Shown piece after piece: positions 43,883 through 51,937 of a DNA stretch of 64,000 nt. The stretch comes from Fidelibacterota bacterium (GTDB lineage Bacteria > Fidelibacterota > UBA8477 > JABMPR01): contig JADHVL010000020.1 of the NCBI GenBank assembly GCA_016784025.1, positions 1 to 64,000 of the forward strand, given 5' to 3'. The position numbers and the translations under genes were made by a program. The notes beneath the pieces were generated by a model. That model saw nothing but the letters and a program-made list of their open reading frames with translations, made no database searches and was not told where the DNA came from. Position 1 is the stretch's first letter. Each line of letters starts with the position of its first letter.

Positions 43883-44203
43883 TCACATCTTGATGCAATC
43901 AATACTATCTAACATCATGTGCACCAGTAATCCCACCGATATCACCCTGGTTTTTTCTGGGATTAAGAGAAGTGCATAAGCCCCAATCGCCCAAAATGAA
44001 TGCAGGGGATGAAAACCAATGCTACACCTGCCAGGATCATACATTGGGTTGGCCAACAGGTGATCCAGATCTACCACCATGGTAGCTGACATAACCATCC
44101 AGTAGTATTTCCAGCTCTTTTTCGGCAGTATGTATTTACTCATCCAGGGAGCAATCGCTGCCGGAACCAGAAAATGGGCGATTATGTGCAGGATACCTCG
44201 CAT
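43883..44203 (-). CDS. DUF6122-like small membrane protein
   Basis: A 106-residue membrane protein with about three helices. HIIAHFLVPAAIAPW, MVVDLDHLLANPMYDPGRCSIGFHPLHSFWAIGAYALLL and the final HMMLDSIDCI match the DUF6122 family, whose His/Asp pattern recalls membrane metal-dependent hydrolases. It starts on the last base of the HMA chaperone stop (TGATG), so it belongs to the metal operon. The exact role is unknown. Confidence 0.8.
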   Translation of the reverse strand: MRGILHIIAHFLVPAAIAPWMSKYILPKKSWKYYWMVMSATMVVDLDHLLANPMYDPGRCSIGFHPLHSFWAIGAYALLLIPEKTRVISVGLLVHMMLDSIDCIKM

Positions 44204-44445
44204 CAGCTAGAAAACAGACTCCCCAGAAATCCCTTTTTCTCAGTGCTTTGCTCAGGATTAAATCCGGAATTTCTTATAATCTCAGCACTTTCTTCAGTAG
44301 TGAGATCTCCACTTACTGAGACTTGCTTTTTTGATAGTTGAATATCAATGGATTCGACCCGTGCATCAGCCTCTAATCCTTTTTGGATTGTGGCTACACA
44401 ACCATTACAATTCATATCATTAACTTTAAAGACATGTTTTTCCAT
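44203..44445 (-). CDS. Heavy-metal-associated (HMA) copper chaperone
   Basis: An 80-residue CopZ-like protein. The metal loop NCNGC (CxxC) follows VNDM, then the ferredoxin-like HMA fold (VESIDIQLSKKQVSVSGDLTTEESAEIIRNSGF). A short C-terminal tail ends in FLGSLFSS. It should carry Cu(I) in the cytoplasm and hand it to the efflux system or a sensor. It follows cusA by 65 bases. Confidence 0.9.
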   Translation of the reverse strand: MEKHVFKVNDMNCNGCVATIQKGLEADARVESIDIQLSKKQVSVSGDLTTEESAEIIRNSGFNPEQSTEKKGFLGSLFSS

Positions 44446-44510
44446 ATAAGCTACTCCATTTGTTTTTCATATTCTCAATATGACCCTGTCATTTTAAAAT
44501 TCATTACTTT

Positions 44511-47500
44511 TTATTGTTTCTTTAGAAGTCGCCGCTCAGCTACTAGAACATAGATTAATGGCACCATAAAGGTGTTGATAGTGGCGAAAAGCATCCCGCC
44601 AAATGATGGGATAGCCATGGGTACCATGACATCCGCTCCTCTACCCGTTGAAGTGAGAACCGGTATTAAGGCCAGTAATGTTGTAGCCGTGGTTAGCATG
44701 GCAGGACGGATACGTCGCTTTCCGGCCAGAATAGCAGCTGTCTGAATCTCCTGACGTGTTGTTGGTTTGAGCTCCTTAAATTGTTGATCGAGGTAAGTCG
44801 AGATTAAAACGCCATCATCTGTGGCTATTCCAAAAAGTGCCAGAAAACCTACCCAGACAGCTACACTCAAGTTGATCTCATGAATTTGAAATATTTCTCT
44901 AAAATTCAAGCTGCCAAGTGAAAAATTCATAAACCAGGGTTGCCCATAGGCCCAGATTAAGGTAAAACCTCCAGCCCAGGCGACAAAAATGCCTGAGAAC
45001 ACGATGAGTGTCGTGGAAGTACGTTTGAACTGCATGTACAGAATCACAAAGATTGACATAAGTGCCAGGGGAAGTACGATCCGCATTCTCTTGGTGGCTC
45101 GAACCTGATTTTCGTAGGACCCTGTAAAATCGAAGCTTACTCCATTGGGAACATTGAGCTCACCTGAATCAATCTTACTATCTAAGTATGCCCTAGCTTG
45201 TTCAACCACATCTACCTCAGCAAAGCCGTCAACCTTATCAAACAGGACATATGAAAGCAGAAAGGTATTCTCGCTTTTGATGACTTGAGGACCCCGGGTA
45301 AATCGAACGCTGGCTAACTGACCCAATGGAATTTGTGCCCCAGATGAGGTGGGTACGAGAATAGATTCGAAACTCTCATCACTCTCTCTGAATTCGCGCA
45401 TGTATCTAACTCGGATGGGATATCGTTCACGACTCTCTATGGTCATTCCAACTTGTTTTCCACCTATTGCTACAGCAATTACCTGTTGGACATCACTGAT
45501 GGACAATCCGTATCGGGCAATTGCCTTCCTATCGATGTCAATTTCCAGGTATGGTTTACCTACAATGCGATCGGCAAAAACGGCGCTGGCCTTGACAGAT
45601 GGAATTTCTTTGAGATAGGATTCTAGCTCAAGACCAAATGCTTCCATACTCTCCATATCTGAACCGTGTACACGGATTCCCATGGGTGCTCGCATGCCAC
45701 TTTGGAGCATGACAATACGGGCCGCAATGGGCTGCAATTTTGGGGCAGAGGTGGTTCCCGGTAATTGGGCGACCTTGACCAGCTCATCCCAAATATCCTG
45801 ATTGTTCCTGATATGATCACGCCATTGTCTGAATGGTTTTCCACGGCTATCCAAAATCAATTGGTCATTAGAATCTCTGACAAATTTGTCATTATCATCA
45901 ACTTTATATTTAAGCGTATTCCCTGATGCATCCTGCATGTATTCAGATTTATAGGTAATTACGGATTCAATCATAGAAAGGGGTGCCGGATCCAGGGCTG
46001 TTTCAGCTCGACCAATCTTTCCTACCACATTCTCCACCTCAGGGATTGAATATAGAGCTCTGTCCAGAGTTGAGAGGACATCAAGTGACTCCTCCATGCC
46101 AGCGTGAGGCATGGTGGTAGGCATATACAAGAATGAACCTTCATCCAGATCGGGCATAAACTCTCTACCTAATCCAGGAAATACATGAACCATTTTTTGA
46201 TAGGGTCTACTCTGTTTGATCACATCAGGTGACCAGCCAAAAATCGAGTCAAATCCCAGCCATGCATTCATCCCAAATATCAGGAGTAATGAGGGTATGA
46301 GTAAGGCAATTCCACGATTTTCTAACATCCACAAAAGGATTTTTGGATATACATCTGTATAGGCCTTAATGAGGCCCAAAACGAAACCCACCAGAAGAGC
46401 TACCAGCAAAAAGTTCGCTCCCATGCCATACTCATAGCCCAAAGGCACCCAGGTGAGTGAAAGCAGAATGATCACATCAAGAACAAGTAAGTAGTTCAAG
46501 GTTTTTGCGTGATAAAGCCAGGGATAATCTTTCAGAAGGGGCTTAAGCAGCTGAAGGAGAGCAATACTACCAAGAATTAACCCGATGATAACATTAAATG
46601 AAACAGCTACCCAAATTGAGAGAGTGAGTAGAAAGGCCAGTGACAATTTCCTGGTCCACTCCCCATACGTTTTCTTTGAAAAAACAAAACTGGCAACCAC
46701 AGGTAGAACCAAAATGGCCAGAACTACTGATGATATCAGTGCAAAAGTCTTGGTGTATGCCAGGGGTTTGAAAAGTTTACCTTCGGCACCTTCCATGGTA
46801 AATACCGGTAGAAAGCTGATTACAGTGGTAGAAACTGCAGTTAGAATCGCTGGGCCAACTTCCCGAGCTCCTTTAAGAATCCCATCTATGACATTTGTAG
46901 AATTTGGGTCATTTTCAATTCTCTTGAGAATATTCTCAGTCATGATGATGCCCATATCAACTATGGTCCCAATAGCAATGGCTATCCCGGACAGGGCTAC
47001 AATATTTGCATCAACATGGAACATTTTCATCCCCACAAAAGTGATCAGAACAGCTGCTGGCATCATCATGCTGATGAGGATGGAAGCTCTGAGATGCATG
47101 AGTAATACAAGAATCACAACCAATGTGATGATAATTTCTTCCCGTAAGGCATGATTCAAGGTTCCCAGGGTCTCATAAATAAGACCAGATCTATCATAGA
47201 AGGGGACGATCTCAAGCTGTGAGACAGAACCATCAGCGAGCGTTTTTGATGGAAGTCCTGGTGAAATTTCTTTGATCTTGGCTTTGACAGCATTGATGGT
47301 TGCCAGAGGATTCTCACCATAACGGGTTACGACCACGCCACCAACAACTTCAGAACCTTGTTTATCCAGTGCACCACGTCGCAAGGCTGGACCGAAACTG
47401 ACATGAGCTACATCGGCGATAGTAATTGGAGCGTTATCAATGACCCTGAGAACTGTTACTTCTAAATCATCCAGACCCTTGATGAAACCCAAACCACGAA

Positions 47501-48260
47501 TCATATATTCGACTCGGTTTACTTCTACGGTACGAGCGCCAATCTCATTATTTGCATCCTTTACCGCCTTAAAGACCTGCATAAGTGAAATGCCATAGTG
47601 ACGCAGGGCCTGGGGATTGACATCAATCTGATATTCTTTAACAAAACCGCCTACAGAAGCAACTTCAGCCACCCCCCGGGCTGTGGATAGTCCATATTTT
47701 ACATAATAGTCCTGGATGGTGCGTAATTCGTGAAGATCCCAGCCACCAGTAGGCTGTCCCTTTTCATCACGTCCCTCCAGTGTATACCAGAATACTTGAC
47801 CCAATGCGGTTGCATCCGGTCCCAGGCTTGGTTTGACTTCATCAGGCAAGGTCCCTGACGGAAGCGCATTCAGTTTCTCCAGTATGCGACTTCTTGACCA
47901 ATAGAAATCCACATCTTCATTAAAGATCACATAGACGGTAGAAAACCCAAACATGGAGAATGACCGTACAGTTTTGACACCTGGTGTTCCCAGAAGTGCG
48001 ACGGTCAAAGGATAAGTTATCTGATCCTCAATATCCTGAGGAGAGCGTCCAGCCCACTTTGAGAAAACGATTTGCTGATTTTCACCAATATCAGGGATGG
48101 CGTCCACAGGAACAGGTGTACGATCTATTCCAGGAATATCCCAATCAAATGGAGCTGCAAGAAGCCCCCATATCATGATTGAAACAAACAGGATGAGAGT
48201 TATTAGCCTATTTTCTAAGGGTAAGCCAATGACGCGATCAAGAAAGTTTGTTTTAGCCAT
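44511..48260 (-). CDS. cusA: CusA/CzcA-type heavy-metal RND efflux pump
   Basis: A 1249-residue inner-membrane proton-driven transporter. It has the two-fold RND layout with helices around residues 12-30, 370-560 and 1060-1249, and large periplasmic loops. The conserved VALSGIAIAIGTIVDMGIIMTENI in the first half carries the intramembrane acidic residue. It is about 200 residues longer than E. coli CusA. Additional helices follow the first set (LAFLLTLSIWVAV to LLVALLVGFVLGLI, about 565-690), and an extended periplasmic loop around MESVITYKSEYMQDASG is present, as in Bacteroidetes-type members. With CusB and CusC it would export Cu(I)/Ag(I). Its start overlaps the cusB stop. The metal is inferred from the operon. 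Confidence 0.92.
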   Translation of the reverse strand: MAKTNFLDRVIGLPLENRLITLILFVSIMIWGLLAAPFDWDIPGIDRTPVPVDAIPDIGENQQIVFSKWAGRSPQDIEDQITYPLTVALLGTPGVKTVRSFSMFGFSTVYVIFNEDVDFYWSRSRILEKLNALPSGTLPDEVKPSLGPDATALGQVFWYTLEGRDEKGQPTGGWDLHELRTIQDYYVKYGLSTARGVAEVASVGGFVKEYQIDVNPQALRHYGISLMQVFKAVKDANNEIGARTVEVNRVEYMIRGLGFIKGLDDLEVTVLRVIDNAPITIADVAHVSFGPALRRGALDKQGSEVVGGVVVTRYGENPLATINAVKAKIKEISPGLPSKTLADGSVSQLEIVPFYDRSGLIYETLGTLNHALREEIIITLVVILVLLMHLRASILISMMMPAAVLITFVGMKMFHVDANIVALSGIAIAIGTIVDMGIIMTENILKRIENDPNSTNVIDGILKGAREVGPAILTAVSTTVISFLPVFTMEGAEGKLFKPLAYTKTFALISSVVLAILVLPVVASFVFSKKTYGEWTRKLSLAFLLTLSIWVAVSFNVIIGLILGSIALLQLLKPLLKDYPWLYHAKTLNYLLVLDVIILLSLTWVPLGYEYGMGANFLLVALLVGFVLGLIKAYTDVYPKILLWMLENRGIALLIPSLLLIFGMNAWLGFDSIFGWSPDVIKQSRPYQKMVHVFPGLGREFMPDLDEGSFLYMPTTMPHAGMEESLDVLSTLDRALYSIPEVENVVGKIGRAETALDPAPLSMIESVITYKSEYMQDASGNTLKYKVDDNDKFVRDSNDQLILDSRGKPFRQWRDHIRNNQDIWDELVKVAQLPGTTSAPKLQPIAARIVMLQSGMRAPMGIRVHGSDMESMEAFGLELESYLKEIPSVKASAVFADRIVGKPYLEIDIDRKAIARYGLSISDVQQVIAVAIGGKQVGMTIESRERYPIRVRYMREFRESDESFESILVPTSSGAQIPLGQLASVRFTRGPQVIKSENTFLLSYVLFDKVDGFAEVDVVEQARAYLDSKIDSGELNVPNGVSFDFTGSYENQVRATKRMRIVLPLALMSIFVILYMQFKRTSTTLIVFSGIFVAWAGGFTLIWAYGQPWFMNFSLGSLNFREIFQIHEINLSVAVWVGFLALFGIATDDGVLISTYLDQQFKELKPTTRQEIQTAAILAGKRRIRPAMLTTATTLLALIPVLTSTGRGADVMVPMAIPSFGGMLFATINTFMVPLIYVLVAERRLLKKQ

Positions 48261-49863
48261 GTTGATGACCTACTGGTGCTGCTGAGGGTGCTCCATCGCC
48301 ACTCATCATGCTTTTTTTCCCGGCGATCTGCATGGCACTATCTATTTTAAAGTTCCCATTAGAAACCACGAGTTCATCAACTGCTAAACCGCTGATGACG
48401 ATATATTCTGAACCAACTCGGGGTCCTAAAACAATCTCTCTCAGAGCGAACTGACTCGATTCACCCTCACTGGTTTGTACATAAACCAGTGCCCGGCGAC
48501 CTGTCTTCAACACGGAACTTGCAGGAATAAGTAATGCGTGTGTTGCCAATGTCTGAACCCCGCCAATTTCTTGGAGGGGTACCAGATCCATACCGCAGAT
48601 AGAACAATCTCCAGGGTAATTTTCCACAACCTCGGGATGCATAGGACAAGCCCATTTCCCACTCAAATCAGGGGTAACCACCTGGCCATTTCTATTCAGC
48701 ATGACTGAAACCGATGCTTCAGCCAGCATGCCAGGTTTCAACAAGCCCTGCTTATTGTCCAGTACGGCTCTAACAGTTATACTCTGCTTCTCAGGGTTTA
48801 CCAGGGGGTCAATATATGAGATATGCGCGCTAAATTCCTGACCAGGTAATCCTGGAACTGAAAACGAAAGTTCCTGACCATAGGTTAACCAGGGCAAATC
48901 CTTTTCGTATGCTTCCAGGATCAACCATACTTTGGACAGATCAGCTATTGAATAAATTTGCTGCCCTGTTTTGACATATTTACCCTCGACCGCATTCTTA
49001 TGGATAACTATACCGGTTATGGGACTGTTAATTTGCAGGACTGACTGAGCTTTTCCAGTTGAGGTAATGGCATTTATCTGAGCCATACTCAGTCCAAGTA
49101 GTCTGGTTTTTTCAATAACTGCATCATATGTGGCCTGAGACGCTTTTTGAGCCACAGGATTTTGGTCTGTCCCGTTCATTCTACTGTAGGCCTGGAGTAA
49201 TTCACTTTGGGTCGAATAGAGTTCTGGACTATAGATTTCAAGCAGATGATCACCTCTGTTTACTCGAATCCCCGTGTAATCAACGTAGAGGTGTTCCAGT
49301 CTTCCTGGAAACCAGGCGGCAATATTTTTTACCCGGGTTTCATCATAATCAATTTTGCCCGAAAGGTGGATCTCACTGTGGGCCATGCCATGACGGACTG
49401 GTGTGGTTGAAATTTGAGCTAATTTGATGGCAGCTGCAGATAAACTGATTTCTTCTGAAGCTTCTGTGCCGCTCTCACCAGCCAATGGGATGAGGTCCAT
49501 AAAACAGATCGGACATTGTCCTGGCTCATCCAGTTTTACTTGTGGATGCATGGAACAGGTCCAGGTCGTCTCCCCTTGGTGATTGGAATGATTATTCGCA
49601 GCACCTTCATCTACAGCAAGTGGAATTAAATCCATAAAGCAGATTGGGCATTGACCAGGCTCATCCAGTTTTACCTGGGGATCCATGGAGCAGGTCCAGA
49701 TAGTTCCTGGGGAATGATCGTCATGATCGGAACTGACACTTCCTGTTGAAAAGAGAAAACTCCCCAACATGACACCCAGGATGAGAGTTAAAATTGTTTT
49801 CGCCCATGTGTTGGACAGGATTGGCTTCATTATTTGAACATATTTTGATATTATTTCATTCAT
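48253..49863 (-). CDS. cusB: CusB-type periplasmic adaptor with three metal-binding motifs
   Basis: A 536-residue membrane-fusion protein. After an N-terminal anchor (about 18-42) come two near-identical metal-binding modules, WTCSMDPQVKLDEPGQCPICFMDL (about 55) and WTCSMHPQVKLDEPGQCPICFMDL (about 100). The lipoyl/alpha-hairpin core follows (GKIDYDETRVKNIAAWFPGRLEHLYV; VLQINSPITGIVIHKNAVEG). A third module, WACPMHPEVVENYPGDCSICGMDL, lies within the C-terminal part (about 405). Ordinary CusB has one such region or none. It should collect Cu/Ag and pass it to CusA. TGAATG links it to the upstream cusC stop. ATG 49830 is an alternative start. Confidence 0.93.
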   Translation of the reverse strand: MNEIISKYVQIMKPILSNTWAKTILTLILGVMLGSFLFSTGSVSSDHDDHSPGTIWTCSMDPQVKLDEPGQCPICFMDLIPLAVDEGAANNHSNHQGETTWTCSMHPQVKLDEPGQCPICFMDLIPLAGESGTEASEEISLSAAAIKLAQISTTPVRHGMAHSEIHLSGKIDYDETRVKNIAAWFPGRLEHLYVDYTGIRVNRGDHLLEIYSPELYSTQSELLQAYSRMNGTDQNPVAQKASQATYDAVIEKTRLLGLSMAQINAITSTGKAQSVLQINSPITGIVIHKNAVEGKYVKTGQQIYSIADLSKVWLILEAYEKDLPWLTYGQELSFSVPGLPGQEFSAHISYIDPLVNPEKQSITVRAVLDNKQGLLKPGMLAEASVSVMLNRNGQVVTPDLSGKWACPMHPEVVENYPGDCSICGMDLVPLQEIGGVQTLATHALLIPASSVLKTGRRALVYVQTSEGESSQFALREIVLGPRVGSEYIVISGLAVDELVVSNGNFKIDSAMQIAGKKSMMSGDGAPSAAPVGHQHG

Positions 49864-49864
49864 T

Positions 49865-51208
49865 TCATTTGCCTTTCAAATAGCTGAGATCAGCTAGATG
49901 TAATTGTGCAGAATATTGTGCATTGGTCAGTTTTAACTGTAAATCCAAAACATGTTGGCGAGCCATGGTATAAGAGAATACATCGGAACTCTGGCCGATA
50001 TATTCCTGCTGCATCACCTTTTCAATTTCCCGGGCTTTGGGTATCAACTGGTCCTGATACAGGTGGATCAATCTCATATCCTCATCAAGCTTTGACTGGG
50101 AAATTTCATAATCTTGTGCCAACCTGGAGCTTTCAGCATCCAACATTGCCTGGGCCTTTTTTTCCTGCCATTTAGAGGCTTTTACTGCGGCTTTTTTTGC
50201 TTTCCAACTCCATAGTGGCAATTCAATACCGGCACTCAAGATGAGTGGATCTTTTCCGCTTCCAGCGATGTCAATCCCATTGGCCACTTTTTTATCTGTG
50301 AGTATATAATCCAACCCAATTTTCAAATCTGGAATATAGGCGGCCTGAGCACTAGCTTTCCTCGCCCCAGTTTCTTGAAGCATTGCCTCCAGACCTTGAA
50401 GTCGAGGATGATCACTTGAAACCTCCCCCCAAGAGAATTCGTACAAAAAATGGACGGTTTGAATTGGTAGAAAATCATCTGGCAATGGAGAGTCTATTTC
50501 AAGGATTGACCCCAATTTAGTTCTGAGCCGGTAAAACTGACTTTCCAAGTCACGGAGGTCATTTTCCAGTTGAAGGGTTTGGATCTGAACTTCCACCAGT
50601 TTCTTATGAGAGATAGAGGCACTTTGGTACTGAATACTGAGAATTTCCTCTAAATCTCTTGAGAGGGCAATTTTGGCATCAATAAGGGAAGTTTTGGATT
50701 GGATATAACCTGATTCAACCCACAAACTGGTTATCTCGCGAATGAGGGAGAGGTTCTCTGTCTCCAGTGCCTTATAGCTCTGGATGGACTGATATTCTCT
50801 GGTGTCACGGTCTGCCCGAATTTTTGAACGCCAGGGAATGGTTTGGCCCAGGGATATCTTGGTCGATTGAGGTCCTTGAGCTGTCTCTACGGGTTCAATA
50901 AAATAACCAATCCCTAGATTTGGATCTGGTAAATTTGAGATGGTTTTCTCAGCATCCTGATGGGTTCTCCACTGAGCGTATTGAGCCCGAATCTCAGAAT
51001 TCCTCGATAGGGATAAACCAATGAGCTCATCCAGGCTCTTCACCTGTGATGGCAATTCCGTGGGACGCTGCTCCAGCTGGTTGATCCAACTGTTGCTTCC
51101 AGGATTGATATTTGGCTCGGAACTCAGCAGGGGTGAGCCTAGCAGTAGCTGGAGGGAAAATAGGATTGCCCAGCTTTTGCCCAATAAAACTTTATTATTT
51201 GTATACAC
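49865..51208 (-). CDS. cusC: CusC/TolC-family outer-membrane efflux protein
   Basis: A 447-residue protein from GTG 51208, which has GGAG eight bases upstream. The frame opens at 51244 without a good site. The signal sequence (LLGKSWAILFSLQLLLGSPLLS) follows directly. The two TolC repeats are helical: SLDELIGLSLSRNSEIRAQYAQWRT with LPDPNLGIGYFIEP, and HPRLQGLEAMLQETGARKASAQAAYIPDLKIGLDYI. It forms the outer-membrane channel for the CusAB pump. It is the second gene of the metal operon, 86 bases after the small Cys-rich protein gene. Confidence 0.88.
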   Translation of the reverse strand: MYTNNKVLLGKSWAILFSLQLLLGSPLLSSEPNINPGSNSWINQLEQRPTELPSQVKSLDELIGLSLSRNSEIRAQYAQWRTHQDAEKTISNLPDPNLGIGYFIEPVETAQGPQSTKISLGQTIPWRSKIRADRDTREYQSIQSYKALETENLSLIREITSLWVESGYIQSKTSLIDAKIALSRDLEEILSIQYQSASISHKKLVEVQIQTLQLENDLRDLESQFYRLRTKLGSILEIDSPLPDDFLPIQTVHFLYEFSWGEVSSDHPRLQGLEAMLQETGARKASAQAAYIPDLKIGLDYILTDKKVANGIDIAGSGKDPLILSAGIELPLWSWKAKKAAVKASKWQEKKAQAMLDAESSRLAQDYEISQSKLDEDMRLIHLYQDQLIPKAREIEKVMQQEYIGQSSDVFSYTMARQHVLDLQLKLTNAQYSAQLHLADLSYLKGK

Positions 51209-51294
51209 AGCAACATCTCCAAAACAGGATTTTTCATATAACAATACACACGCAAGCCTTTGGCCTGTTGTTGAATCCTAGCTTTTAAAGAAGT

Positions 51295-51657
51295 CTAAAT
51301 GAGTAGAGGGGTGTGGTCTGGTGGAGGAGCTTCCTGGAAATGATCCAGATTTGTGGTATTTACCTGGGATTGTTCAGGTAAAACTTCCATATACAGCATG
51401 GGAGCAGAAGCGATATCCAGAGAAATATTGGATTCTACTTTAATAAGGGGAGCCGAAATCAAGGGGACGAAGAGCGTCACATTGCATGATGTCATGGCCA
51501 TATCGCATCCTGTGTCAACCTGAGTCTCACAACAACTTACCGTCTCTACACAACAGACAGCCTGACAATTGTTATGGGTTGGAATAAAAGGAACTGCCTG
51601 CATCATCCCGATGAGAACGAGTGTAAAAATGGCAGTATATTTCCAGGTCTTCTTCAC
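51295..51657 (-). CDS. Small exported cysteine-rich protein
   Basis: A 120-residue protein with a signal peptide (about 1-22). The mature N-terminus is Cys- and Met-rich: NNCQAVCCVETVSCCETQVDTGCDMAMTSC, eight Cys in about 30 residues. The Cys-rich part suggests metal binding in the periplasm. It precedes cusC in the same direction. GTG 51657 has no strong ribosome-binding site. No family recognised. Confidence 0.65.
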   Translation of the reverse strand: MKKTWKYTAIFTLVLIGMMQAVPFIPTHNNCQAVCCVETVSCCETQVDTGCDMAMTSCNVTLFVPLISAPLIKVESNISLDIASAPMLYMEVLPEQSQVNTTNLDHFQEAPPPDHTPLLI

Positions 51658-51739
51658 AGGTAGTTAATATGACTCAAGTTAGAATAGTTCCAACTTATTT
51701 ATTAAAGGCAAATATTGAGGGAATTAGCTGTTCTACAGA

Positions 51740-51925
51740 TAGGCTTTTTTAACCGCAGAGGACGCGAAGAGCGCAGAGTACTAAAGTTATTGCAGGAATT
51801 ACCCCACCTTTTAAGGCGGGGGTACTTCAACACACCTTATATGGACTTTAGTCCAAACCCTTTGGGGTTAAAACCCCTTTTAAAAAGTACGCTAATTATC
51901 CCCGGCCTGAAGGCCAGGGCAACTA
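51740..51925. repeat. Dispersed-type repeat and hairpins in intergenic region
   Basis: The 280 bases between the Cys-rich protein and the glucan locus hold a CCGCAGAGGACGCGAAGAG stretch, a form often seen as a dispersed bacterial repeat. They also hold inverted repeats: TACCCC/GGGGTA around 51799-51827, and GGGGTT/AACCCC then TTTT near 51865-51885. The last could terminate plus-strand transcripts. Confidence 0.5.
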
Positions 51926-51937
51926 TCCCATTTTAAG

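Noticed and set aside
46585-47154. 189-codon plus-strand frame inside cusA
   Set aside because: It is antisense to a well-conserved RND pump and has no family similarity.
44511-48260. CusA fusion or insertion of a foreign domain
   Set aside because: The extra 200 residues are helices and loop also seen in large Bacteroidetes-type CusA proteins, so it is a known variant rather than a novelty.
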